A DNA stretch of 64,000 nt. Source: Thiohalocapsa sp. PB-PSB1 (GTDB lineage: Bacteria; Pseudomonadota; Gammaproteobacteria; Chromatiales; Chromatiaceae). The notes under the pieces were generated by a model. The model saw nothing but the letters and a program-made list of their open reading frames with translations, ran no database searches and was not told the DNA's origin. A program made the position numbers and the translations under genes. The stretch spans positions 7,395,001-7,459,000 of the forward strand of contig CP050890.1 in NCBI GenBank assembly GCA_016745215.1, given 5' to 3'. How positions within the stretch are numbered: position 1 is the stretch's first letter; every line of letters starts with the position of its first letter. Positions 16,575-24,604 of the stretch are shown piece by piece.

Positions 16575-16900
16575 TGAATGCTTAGTCGGAGTCGGGGTCG
16601 GTGTCAAGGTCGGAATGAGGGATTGGTATCGAGCTGGCTGCTTTGATCGATGAGCGGATTCGATTCCGATTCCGATAGCGACCCCGACACCGATTAGGCT
16701 TCCTCAGTGCGTTCGATGAAGCAATCCAAGACCCGGAATCGGTTTGGCATCAAAACTCAGGACATTTCGACAGCCTAGTGCCTCGGTGCAGATGTTCCGA
16801 GACAGTCTCCGGTCGTTATCGTTGTCGTTGTCGTTGTCATAATCGTCTTAGCCGAATGCTCGATAACGACTACGATTACGACAACGACAACGAACCGCCT
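16575..16900. repeat. Simple-sequence region with a near-palindrome
   Basis: At 16662-16695 there is GATTCCGATTCCGATAGCGA, the reverse complement of the microsatellite in the R2 repeats at 27035 and 45887. At 16813-16892, (CGTTGT)n leading to CATAATCG is answered by CGATTACG(ACAACG)n on the other side, giving a near-perfect inverted repeat. The remaining intergenic sequence 16065-16304 shows nothing recognisable. Confidence 0.65.
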
Positions 16901-16936
16901 CGGGATTTCTGTACCGCTCCACTGGGCAGCACCCCG

Positions 16937-18364
16937 TCAGATCAACGGCAAACCCTTGCCTGGATTCAGGATGCCGTTTGGATCGAATTGCCGCTTGATG
17001 TCCTGCATCAGATGCAGCGCGGCGGGGTCGATCTCGCGCTGAACGAAATCGCGCTTTTCCAGACCCACGCCATGTTCGCCGGAAAGCGTGCCATCGAGGG
17101 CGATGACGAGGTCGAAGACGGCGCTCAGGCAATGCTCCGCTCGCTGCATTTCGTTATGGTCGTTCGGATCCACCAAGAGGTTGACATGGATGTTGCCATT
17201 GCCCGCATGACCAAAGTTGACAATACGAATGGCTTGCTCCCGCGACAGCCGTTCCAGTCCATCGATAAACTCGCCGATGCGCGAGACCGGCACCACGACA
17301 TCTTCATTGATCTTTTTTGGCGCCACATGGCGCAGGGCCGGCGACAGTGCCTTGCGGGTGTGCCACAACCTGGCGATTTCGTCGCGCTCGGAGGCCATGG
17401 CCAGATCCAGCAAACCCTCATTGCGGGCCGCGGCGCTGACTGCCTGGGCGGCATCGGCAATACTGCTCGCTGGACCGTCCACCTCGATCATCAGCAATGC
17501 ACCGGTCTCTGCCGGCACGGCCAGATCGGAAAAACGACGCACCATGTCAATGGCGGCGGCATCCATGAACTCCAGCGCGCAGGGCGTGATGGATTGCGCC
17601 ATGATCGCTGCCACCGCGGCCGTGGCGCTGTGAATGTTGCCATAGGTGGCACGCAAGGTTCGTTTGGACTCGGCCAGCGGCGTAAGCTTGAGGGTGGCGC
17701 TGGTGATCAGGGCCAATGTCCCCTCGGAGCCGATGATCAAGCGCGTCAAGTCATAGCCAACCACGCCCTTGGTGGTCAACACGCCGGTACGGATGGCTTC
17801 GCCCGCACCGGTAACTGCGCTCAAACCAAGGGTGTTTTCCCGCGGTGTGCCATATTTGACCGCGCGTGGTCCGGCAGCATTGTAGGCAAGATTGCCACCC
17901 AGGGTGCAGACCGCAGCACTGGTGGGGTCCGGCGGCCAGAAGAATCCATGTTCTGCAACCGCGCGTTGCAGGTCTTCGTTGACCACACCGGGCTCGACCA
18001 GCGCCAGCCGGTTTGCCGGGTCGATGCGTAAAATCTGATTCATGCGCTCGAATGCGAGCACGATGCCGTTAGGCTCCGGCACCGTGGCGCCAGTGGTGCC
18101 GGTGCCCCGCCCGCGGGCGGCGATCGGGATATGCTCCCGGTTGCACAGCGCCACCACTGCCTGCACGCTGGCCGCGTCGGTGACAAACACTACTGCCTCC
18201 GGCGTGGCTTGCCGACGACTATTGTCATAGCCATAGGGCAGGCAGTCGGCCGGGTCGGTCAGCAAGGCATCGGCGCCGACGATGGCGCGCAGTTCCCGCG
18301 CGAGGGAATCAGCCAGCCTTGGTCTGGCGCGCCTGGACGAGGCCCGTGATTTGCGGTTCCACAT
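16937..18364 (-). CDS. FAD-linked oxidase (GlcD / D-lactate dehydrogenase type)
   Basis: 475 residues. The PCMH-type FAD-binding domain spans about 40-220: PIAARGRGTGTTGATVPEPN, then VCTLGGNLAYNAAGPRAVKY and LIIGSEGTLALIT. The FAD-oxidase C-terminal domain has NFGHAGNGNIHVN and LSGEHGVGLEKR, both characteristic of GlcD and cytochrome-linked D-lactate dehydrogenases. It oxidises a 2-hydroxy acid; which one cannot be told. The ATG at 18364 lies 56 bp inside the end of dolP in another frame, and family members usually begin near the ADSLAREL segment, so the true start may be a non-ATG codon slightly downstream. GlcE and GlcF partners are not adjacent. Confidence 0.82.
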   Translation of the reverse strand: MWNRKSRASSRRARPRLADSLARELRAIVGADALLTDPADCLPYGYDNSRRQATPEAVVFVTDAASVQAVVALCNREHIPIAARGRGTGTTGATVPEPNGIVLAFERMNQILRIDPANRLALVEPGVVNEDLQRAVAEHGFFWPPDPTSAAVCTLGGNLAYNAAGPRAVKYGTPRENTLGLSAVTGAGEAIRTGVLTTKGVVGYDLTRLIIGSEGTLALITSATLKLTPLAESKRTLRATYGNIHSATAAVAAIMAQSITPCALEFMDAAAIDMVRRFSDLAVPAETGALLMIEVDGPASSIADAAQAVSAAARNEGLLDLAMASERDEIARLWHTRKALSPALRHVAPKKINEDVVVPVSRIGEFIDGLERLSREQAIRIVNFGHAGNGNIHVNLLVDPNDHNEMQRAEHCLSAVFDLVIALDGTLSGEHGVGLEKRDFVQREIDPAALHLMQDIKRQFDPNGILNPGKGLPLI

Positions 18365-18965
18365 ATTCGAATATCTTTACCACGCGGGTGACACCGGGGA
18401 TGCGCCTAACCTTCTCGGCCGTTGCTTGGCCTTCCTCCCTGGTGACCAGGCCCATCAGATAGATAACGCCGTTTTCCGTCACGACCTTCACCCGTAATGC
18501 ATCGAACTTGGGCAGGTCGATGGATTGGATGGCCAGCTTTGCACGCGAGGTCAGATAGGTGTCGGTCGTCAATTGTTTCAAACTGACCTTGGGGCCGATC
18601 TCGGCCTCATTGTAGACCCGCTTGACCTTGGGCAACTGGCTGACAACATGCGCAAATCGGTCCGCAATCTGCTCTGTATCGGCCTGCCCGGTGATCAACG
18701 CGACATGGCTGTAGCTAGTGACCTTGAGCTGGCTATGTTCACTGAGATCCGGATTTTTCAGATAGGCATCCCGAGCCCGGAATTCGATCACCTCGTCATC
18801 GAATACCGTGCGCTCGTCGCGGCGATCATACACCACCGCGGCACCATAGGTGGTGCCGGCAACCAGCGTTGGACCGCAGCCCTGCAGTAAGTTGGCCAGG
18901 ATGCTGACGGCCATCAGCGCGGCGACTGTCGAAAGGTCTGGTCTGATCCATACTGGTCTGATCAA
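18309..18965 (-). CDS. dolP: BON-domain outer-membrane lipoprotein DolP (YraP)
   Basis: 218 residues. A lipoprotein signal ends LANLLQGC (Cys30 would be lipidated). Two BON domains follow (about 70-135 and 145-212), with HVALITGQADTEQIADRF in the first and GVIYLMGLVTREEGQATAEK in the second. DolP binds anionic phospholipid and supports outer-membrane integrity. It overlaps yraN by 4 bp and sits in the conserved lpoA-yraN-dolP cluster, which strongly supports the call. The C-terminal codons overlap the start of the FAD oxidase gene. Confidence 0.9.
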   Translation of the reverse strand: MIRPVWIRPDLSTVAALMAVSILANLLQGCGPTLVAGTTYGAAVVYDRRDERTVFDDEVIEFRARDAYLKNPDLSEHSQLKVTSYSHVALITGQADTEQIADRFAHVVSQLPKVKRVYNEAEIGPKVSLKQLTTDTYLTSRAKLAIQSIDLPKFDALRVKVVTENGVIYLMGLVTREEGQATAEKVRRIPGVTRVVKIFEYVEPQITGLVQARQTKAG

Positions 18966-19333
18966 GATAGGGCTCCGTCAAAAGCGCTTTGAATCCACTG
19001 TATCCGATCGTCTGCGCCGATCGCGACCACATCGAAGCGACAGGGTAAATCGGTTGGATACCTTTGCAGATAATAACCGGCCGCGGCGCTCAACCGTGCC
19101 TGTTTGTGTCGGTCCACGCTGGCGGCGGCGCCGCCATATCGCTCGCTGCGCCGATAACGCACCTCGACAAAGATCAGGGTGTGCTGATCGCGCATGACCA
19201 AATCGATCTCACCATGGCGGCAAGCCACGTTGTGAGCCACATGCCGCAAGCCCTGGCCTTCGAGAAAGCGGCGGGCGAGCGCCTCCTTGGCGTCGCCTAT
19301 GCGCCGGGCATGGGAGCGAAACAAGGAGAACAT
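18962..19333 (-). CDS. yraN: YraN family protein (UPF0102)
   Basis: 123 residues. The nuclease-like core is GDAKEALARRFLEGQGLRHV, then CRHGEIDLVMRD and LIFVEVRYRRS. The GEID...EVR pattern is that of restriction-endonuclease/Holliday-resolvase folds, although no activity is established for the family. The length is normal. It lies between lpoA and dolP, as in E. coli and many gammaproteobacteria. Confidence 0.92.
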   Translation of the reverse strand: MFSLFRSHARRIGDAKEALARRFLEGQGLRHVAHNVACRHGEIDLVMRDQHTLIFVEVRYRRSERYGGAAASVDRHKQARLSAAAGYYLQRYPTDLPCRFDVVAIGADDRIQWIQSAFDGALS

Positions 19334-19385
19334 GGTTCAGCCATTGCCCATTGAGACGCTACACGACACGACGGCTTGCTGGATA

Positions 19386-21314
19386 CTACGGCTTGGCATC
19401 GGTATCGGACGCGTCCGGATCGCTCTCGTCCTCGGTATCCGAGGCTTCATCATCGACATCAGCCTTATCCGCAGCCGCCTGCATGCGATTTCGCACTTCC
19501 GGGCCAGAGCCGGTAAATTGCGCCAACAGCAGTTGGCGGCGGATCTGCCCCAGGGAGTCGACGGTCAGACCGCCGGTCTCGCCGGGGAAGAATGTGCCCG
19601 GATTCTTGCCCATCTGAGCGATACGCGGTGCCAGGCGATAGCCGTCGATGCCCATGGCATACAGGCGTGCTAAAGGTCCATTCACATTTGGCAATTTGTC
19701 GCGCAGCGCCTTGCGCGACAGCGCATCGGAACGTTGATTGTCGAGAATCCATGGAATATCGACAAAGTACAGCCCGGACAGCGCCATATCGCGGTTCGGA
19801 TTGAAATCGCCGTCGTATACGTGCGAGGTCGCAATCACCGGCATACGCGCGCCGGCCTCGCGCAGCGAGGGGTACAGGGCAAGGGGATCTTTGCCAAAGG
19901 CAACCATGAAGATAAAATCCGCTTTGCCCGCGGCAAGCAAGGCGGCGGCGGTTCGATTGTAACGCCGATCCCCGGGAGGATAGGCCTTTCTCGCCGCGAT
20001 TTTACCGCCTAGGGTGCGCCATTGGGCGGCAAAGGCATCGGTGATGCGGCTGCTGGTTTCCGCCCCGCGTGGATAAACCAGAATGGCGCTCTTGAAACCC
20101 GCGCTTGACGCGTAGTTGGCAATATTGAAGCCCTCGTCCTCCGGGGCCAACGAAAATTGATACAGGTTTTCGGTGAAACCGCCGCCGACCCGATTCAAAG
20201 CCAGCGTTGGCACCGGCAACGACGAACGCGACGCCAATGCCCTCACCGACGATTTCAGCAATGGGCCGATCACCAGATCGGCACCGCCATCGACACCCGC
20301 GTCATAACTGCCGCCAGCAAAGTCCAGATCGGGCCGGTTGCCGCTGCGATCTGCATCATAGGCAGCCTGAATCCCGTCTCTGATGACCTTGACCGCGCTA
20401 CCAAAAGCCCCGCTTCTGGGCAATTTCACCAGCACATCGGTGCCGGCCGCATAGCCGCCCGCGAGGGTCGTAAAATAGCCGTCCGGCAGATTGGCCAATG
20501 CCGGATGGCCGATATGGGCAGAGCGCCATTTGCGATATTGGGCATCCAGCTTCGGGCTTGGGGCACCGTACCGGCTGAACAATGCTGCCAGTTCAGACCA
20601 ACCCTTCATGCGCCCGCCGCTGGAGCGGACCGCCTCCTTCAACCCATTCTGGCCCAGCATTGCCAGCGTGAACAGCAGCGACACCTGGTTATCTAAACGT
20701 GCACCTGGATCGTTCTTGAGAACCCTGTCCAACTCATTCAAACTTTCGGCCGCACGCATCGGCTGATTGTCGAGCCGATAAGCGGCCGCCTCGGTGCCTA
20801 GATAGCTGATCTTCAGGTCCGCTGGCAGCGAGCCTTTGTTGACCTGCTGCAATTTGGCGATGGCCTCGGACGCTCGTCCGCGTTGTAATGCCAGTTCGGC
20901 TTCCAGCAGCAGCACCAGCTCACGCTGGGTCGCGGTGAGTTTGGACGCAGGGATAGCATTGAGTACGCGGTTCGCTTCTTTCAGGTCGCCAGCGGCGAGC
21001 AGCGCTTCGGCGGCATTCAGTTCGAGCTGCTCCTTGGCCGGAGACGACGCCGTCTCGGCCAATTCCAGGTAGGTTTCAGCGGCCTTGGCGGGCTCGCCTT
21101 GGTCCTGCAGGGCGCGTGCCTGGCTCAGTTCGGCGGCCGGGACATCGGCCAGCACGCGTGCAGCATCCTTGGCCGGGTCGATGGCGCAGCCAGCAAGGCC
21201 GCCCAGCACAAGGCCGAGCACAAGACCTGCGAAGACAACGCCAGCGGAGCTTGTCGCGGCAGGGCGGGTGGTTGGATCGGTGCCAGCGCGCGGCGCGGTG
21301 GGCTTCCGGGACAT
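19386..21314 (-). CDS. lpoA: Penicillin-binding protein activator LpoA
   Basis: 642 residues. After a long N-terminal stretch and a hydrophobic segment (27-42) comes the lipobox LGGLAGC (Cys43). The N-terminal half is TPR-like; the C-terminal half has a periplasmic-binding-protein fold (DLVIGPLLKSSVRAL, PTLALNRVGGGFTENLYQFS, ATSHVYDGDFNPNRDMALSG). LpoA is an outer-membrane lipoprotein that activates PBP1a transpeptidation. The tail is very acidic (DVDDEASDTEDESDPD), which is unusual. The start at 21314 is chosen for its GGAG at good spacing. It diverges from rsmI, the usual neighbour. Confidence 0.9.
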   Translation of the reverse strand: MSRKPTAPRAGTDPTTRPAATSSAGVVFAGLVLGLVLGGLAGCAIDPAKDAARVLADVPAAELSQARALQDQGEPAKAAETYLELAETASSPAKEQLELNAAEALLAAGDLKEANRVLNAIPASKLTATQRELVLLLEAELALQRGRASEAIAKLQQVNKGSLPADLKISYLGTEAAAYRLDNQPMRAAESLNELDRVLKNDPGARLDNQVSLLFTLAMLGQNGLKEAVRSSGGRMKGWSELAALFSRYGAPSPKLDAQYRKWRSAHIGHPALANLPDGYFTTLAGGYAAGTDVLVKLPRSGAFGSAVKVIRDGIQAAYDADRSGNRPDLDFAGGSYDAGVDGGADLVIGPLLKSSVRALASRSSLPVPTLALNRVGGGFTENLYQFSLAPEDEGFNIANYASSAGFKSAILVYPRGAETSSRITDAFAAQWRTLGGKIAARKAYPPGDRRYNRTAAALLAAGKADFIFMVAFGKDPLALYPSLREAGARMPVIATSHVYDGDFNPNRDMALSGLYFVDIPWILDNQRSDALSRKALRDKLPNVNGPLARLYAMGIDGYRLAPRIAQMGKNPGTFFPGETGGLTVDSLGQIRRQLLLAQFTGSGPEVRNRMQAAADKADVDDEASDTEDESDPDASDTDAKP

Positions 21315-21356
21315 GGGCATCTCCGGGCAAAACAAGAGTAAAGTTGGGGGCAAAAG

Positions 21357-22199
21357 TTGACGCAAATCGCCGGTGTACTATACGTGGTGGCAACACCAAT
21401 CGGCAATCGTACCGATATCTCGGCCAGGGCTTGTCAGGTATTGGCCGACGTTGACCTGATTGCATGCGAGGATACCCGCCACAGCCGACCTTTGCTGCGG
21501 CATCTGGGCCTGGACAAACCATTGGCGGCCTTGCACGAGCATAACGAAGAGGAGGCCACGGCACGCCTGCTGGCCATGCTCGCCAATGGCAAGCGGATCG
21601 CGCTGATCAGCGATGCCGGCACGCCGCTGGTCAGCGACCCTGGCTTCGTGCTGGTACGCGCAGCGCGCGAGCGCGGGCTGACCGTCATCCCGATCCCCGG
21701 CCCCAGCGCCCTGATCTGTGCCCTGTCGGCGGCTGGGCTGCCGAGCGACCGCTTTGTGTTTTTGGGCTTTCCGCCGCGCACCGAGGCCGCTCGCCTGCGT
21801 TGGCTGACGGCCCTCGCCGATGAACCCGGCACCCTGATCTGTTACGAAAGCGGGCGGCGCGCGGAAGCGACCTTGAATGCAATGGCCAGCGTTTTCGGCG
21901 CGCGCCCAGCGGTGCTCGCCCGAGAATTGACTAAGCGTTTCGAGACCTTCATCTCGGCCAGCCTGCCCGATCTTGCGCAGCGCATCGCCAGCGACAGCGA
22001 GCAGCAGCTCGGCGAGCTGGTGATTCTGGTGGAAGGTGATCGACGCGACTCCGATCAGCGCGCCACCGCCGAGCAGCAGCGCATACTCGCCATTCTGGCC
22101 GACGAGCTGCCGCTGAAACAGGCGGTTGGGCTTGCTGCGCGCATTACCGGCGGAAATCGCAACCGACTCTATCAACAGGCGCTGGCGGCAAAGCGCTAG
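21357..22199 (+). CDS. rsmI: 16S rRNA (cytidine-2'-O)-methyltransferase RsmI
   Basis: 280 residues. The SAM-binding tetrapyrrole-methylase fold is clear: LYVVATPIGNRTDISARA, LIACEDTRHSRPLLRH, ALISDAGTPLVSDPG, VIPIPGPSALICALSAAGLP, and RFVFLGFPPR. It methylates the ribose of C1402 in 16S rRNA. The start appears to be TTG at 21357, with GGGGGC upstream. The divergent rsmI/lpoA arrangement is conserved in gammaproteobacteria. Confidence 0.93.
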   Translation: MTQIAGVLYVVATPIGNRTDISARACQVLADVDLIACEDTRHSRPLLRHLGLDKPLAALHEHNEEEATARLLAMLANGKRIALISDAGTPLVSDPGFVLVRAARERGLTVIPIPGPSALICALSAAGLPSDRFVFLGFPPRTEAARLRWLTALADEPGTLICYESGRRAEATLNAMASVFGARPAVLARELTKRFETFISASLPDLAQRIASDSEQQLGELVILVEGDRRDSDQRATAEQQRILAILADELPLKQAVGLAARITGGNRNRLYQQALAAKR

Positions 22200-22229
22200 G
22201 CCCTGTCGACATGCCATACCTCGGGTGCA

Positions 22230-22817
22230 TCATCGCCGCGCCATGGCCACCGTATAATGCGCGCCCTGCTTGAGTTTGTCATAGTTGCCGAACACCTCGC
22301 TCAGATTGCGTTTAATAAACTGGCGCAGGCCGTTGATGGTGACCAGATAGAGTCGTCCACCGGGCATCAGCCGGGAATGAGCATCGTGCAGCAGCAGCGC
22401 CAGCAATTGCTTGCCGACCTTGGCCGGCATGTTGCTGGCAATCAGGTCGAAGCGCAGCCCCGGGGCGATCTGATCGAAGCCATTACTGAGCATGGCCGTG
22501 GCATTGTCAAGCCCATTGTGTTGCGCATTGCGATTGGCGAGATCAACGGCGATGAAATCCTTATCCACCATCAGTGTGCGACCTTGTGGCGCTCGGGCCG
22601 CCAGGCAAAGCCCGATGGGACCGTAACCACAGCCGAGATCCAGACAGTCGCTGTCCGGCGCGACATCGACATGATCCAGCAATAATCTGGTTCCCTCATC
22701 GATTTCCCGCGGCGAAAATAACCCCCAGGTGGATTCCAGATGGAGCGAACATCCGCCTAGTTGCGCCTCAAAGCGAATCGGCCGGCGGAGTTCGGCCAGT
22801 TGTCGGGCTGACAGCAT
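22230..22817 (-). CDS. Class I SAM methyltransferase, small domain (RsmC-like)
   Basis: 195 residues. The SAM motif CLDLGCGYGPIGLCLA and the downstream VDKDFIAVDLANRNAQHNGL are those of the methyltransferase-small family. The catalytic NPP(F/Y) of RsmC/RsmD is replaced by SNMPAK, so the substrate may not be an exocyclic base nitrogen. Residues 20-45 (CSLHLESTWGLFSPREIDEG) are typical of RsmC C-terminal halves, but the RsmC N-terminal domain is absent. It is convergent with rsmI. Confidence 0.75.
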   Translation of the reverse strand: MLSARQLAELRRPIRFEAQLGGCSLHLESTWGLFSPREIDEGTRLLLDHVDVAPDSDCLDLGCGYGPIGLCLAARAPQGRTLMVDKDFIAVDLANRNAQHNGLDNATAMLSNGFDQIAPGLRFDLIASNMPAKVGKQLLALLLHDAHSRLMPGGRLYLVTINGLRQFIKRNLSEVFGNYDKLKQGAHYTVAMARR

Positions 22818-22979
22818 GGATGACCTTTGATATCGACAAAAGCCTTCAGTTTACATGGCGATGCCAGGACGCGGTAAAGTAGACTCGTACAGCAGGTGAG
22901 CAGATTGCTCGATCTGAGCCGGAGTTGTCGGCCCAGATGCTTTGCTCGTACACACCAGCGTCATGATTCCTAATTTCTC

Positions 22980-24194
22980 ATGTCCGATCTTTCCGGTCAG
23001 CTGATCATCCATCTGCGCCGCGTCGATAAGGCTTTGTCGGTATCGATCCAATCGAGCCGACCATTCGCCGCGGTGCACGTGTTTACCGGTAAGCCGGTGT
23101 TGGATGTGGTGCGGCAGCTGCCGGCGCTATTCAGCATCTGCGCCACCGCCCAGGCCCAGGCCTGCGCAAGCGCCTGCGAGCAGGCGTTGGGACTGGCAGC
23201 ATCGCGCGGCGCCCGGCAGCGGCGCGCTCTGCTCTTACGGGCCGAGACCGTCAAGGAGCATCTGTGGCGCCTGCTGCTGGATTGGCCTAAAGCCTTCGCT
23301 TGGACACCGGCCCATGAGCCCATGGCGAGTGCGATGCGCGCATTCTTCGATCTGCGTGCAGCACAGCAGGCTGACCAAGAACCGTTTACGCCAGGAGCCG
23401 ACCTGGCGTCGATGCAGCCGCAAGCGCAACGGATGCAGGTACAAAGATTGCTCGATAGTGTTGCCCAGAGCGTGTTCGGCCGATTGCCCGGGCTTTGGTT
23501 GCAGCAGATCCGCGATCATGACAGCCTAAGCGCCTGGGCCATGTCCGCCGACACCATTGCCGCAGCCCTGGTGCGAGCGCTATTGCGTACCGATCTTGCC
23601 GGACTGGGCCGCAGCGAGGTCCGGGTTTTGCCGGATTGGGGCACGCAAGCTCTATCTGTGGATTTGGCGCAAGCCCTGGGCTCTGCGCATGCAGATGCCT
23701 TCGTGGCCGCTCCGAGCTGGCGCGGCAATGCCCACGAGACAACGCCTTTTGCGCGCTGTACCCAATGTCCACTGGTGGCAGATCTCGCGGTCAAATACGG
23801 CAATGGCTTGTTGCCGCGGCTCGCGGCGCTATTGGTGGAACTGGCCGAAGTCAGCCTGGCTCTGAGCGGCGAGCGCCAATGTTCGTCCCACCAGTGTTTG
23901 TCCCAGCCAGCAGCGGAGTCTATCCCAGAGACTTCTGGCGGCATCGGCATAGGCCATGCCCATGCCGCGCGCGGTCTGCTGTTGCACCGTGTCGAGCTGA
24001 CTCATGGACAGGTCGCTGACTACCGTGTTCTGGCGCCAACGGAGTGGAACTTTCATCCCGACGGAGTGGTCGCGTCGGGCCTTGCGGGCAGCGGTTTTAT
24101 CGGCATTGCCGACGACGCCGAACTGCTCCGCCGTGCCGCGCTGTATGTCACGGCAGTCGATCCCTGTGTTGCCTACCAGCTTTCGGTATCCTAG
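22980..24194 (+). CDS. hupK: HupK-like hydrogenase maturation protein
   Basis: 404 residues. This looks like a degenerate copy of the NiFe hydrogenase large subunit. FSICATAQAQACA (Cys54) stands where the large subunit has its first CxxC, and the C-terminus VTAVDPCVAYQLSV (DPC 394-396) keeps DPC but lacks the second cysteine and the histidine of DPCxxCxxH. A central CTQCP motif is also present. HupK of Rhizobium and Bradyrhizobium has this relationship and is proposed to act as a scaffold for Fe(CN)2CO transfer. It lies 47 bp upstream of hypC on the same strand. Annotation rests partly on context. Confidence 0.7.
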   Translation: MSDLSGQLIIHLRRVDKALSVSIQSSRPFAAVHVFTGKPVLDVVRQLPALFSICATAQAQACASACEQALGLAASRGARQRRALLLRAETVKEHLWRLLLDWPKAFAWTPAHEPMASAMRAFFDLRAAQQADQEPFTPGADLASMQPQAQRMQVQRLLDSVAQSVFGRLPGLWLQQIRDHDSLSAWAMSADTIAAALVRALLRTDLAGLGRSEVRVLPDWGTQALSVDLAQALGSAHADAFVAAPSWRGNAHETTPFARCTQCPLVADLAVKYGNGLLPRLAALLVELAEVSLALSGERQCSSHQCLSQPAAESIPETSGGIGIGHAHAARGLLLHRVELTHGQVADYRVLAPTEWNFHPDGVVASGLAGSGFIGIADDAELLRRAALYVTAVDPCVAYQLSVS

Positions 24195-24241
24195 GGTCGA
24201 TCCTGCCGAACCCACCTTGAACCAATCCGGAGTGCGCTTGC

Positions 24242-24604
24242 ATGTGTCTTGCTGTTCCCGCCCGAATTCTGCAAATCGACCAAATCGCGGATACCGCGAT
24301 CGTCTCCCTCGGCGGCCTGCGCAAGCCGGTTTCGCTGGCCTTATTAGACGCTGCTGCCGTGGGCGACTACGTGCTGGTGCATGTCGGCTATGCCCTGAAT
24401 CGCATTAGCCCGGCAGAGGCCGAGCGTACATTAGGCTTGATGCGGCAAGCCGGCGGGCTGGATACACCCGAATTGCCCGGCAACACCGAGGTCGAAACCC
24501 AAGCTGCAATCCAGGCCGAAACCCAGGCCGAAACCCAGGCCGAAACCCAGGCCGAAAAAGACAACGACTCCAGCATCGCGCCCATCCGGGAGCATCAGCG
24601 ATGA
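24242..24604 (+). CDS. hypC: Hydrogenase maturation chaperone HypC with a repetitive tail
   Basis: 120 residues. MCLAVPARILQI with the essential Cys2, then VSLALLDAAAVGDYVLVHVG and YALNRISPAEAERTL, make the HypC/HupF fold certain. HypC carries the Fe(CN)2CO unit with HypD and hands it to the hydrogenase precursor. HypC is normally 75-95 residues. Here about 40 residues are added, encoded by a 12-bp tandem repeat (GCCGAAACCCAG, 24515-24550 plus degenerate flanks), giving AETQ units. The gene overlaps hypD by 4 bp. Confidence 0.93.
   Translation: MCLAVPARILQIDQIADTAIVSLGGLRKPVSLALLDAAAVGDYVLVHVGYALNRISPAEAERTLGLMRQAGGLDTPELPGNTEVETQAAIQAETQAETQAETQAEKDNDSSIAPIREHQR
24491..24560 (+). repeat. 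12-bp tandem repeat within hypC
   Basis: GCCGAAACCCAG occurs three times in a row at 24515-24550, with degenerate copies on both sides. It encodes the AETQ repeats of the HypC tail and keeps the frame. Confidence 0.9.

Noticed and set aside
24388..24585. Minus-strand frame with a repeated AWVSAWVS pattern
   Set aside because: It is the antisense of the 12-bp repeat in hypC.
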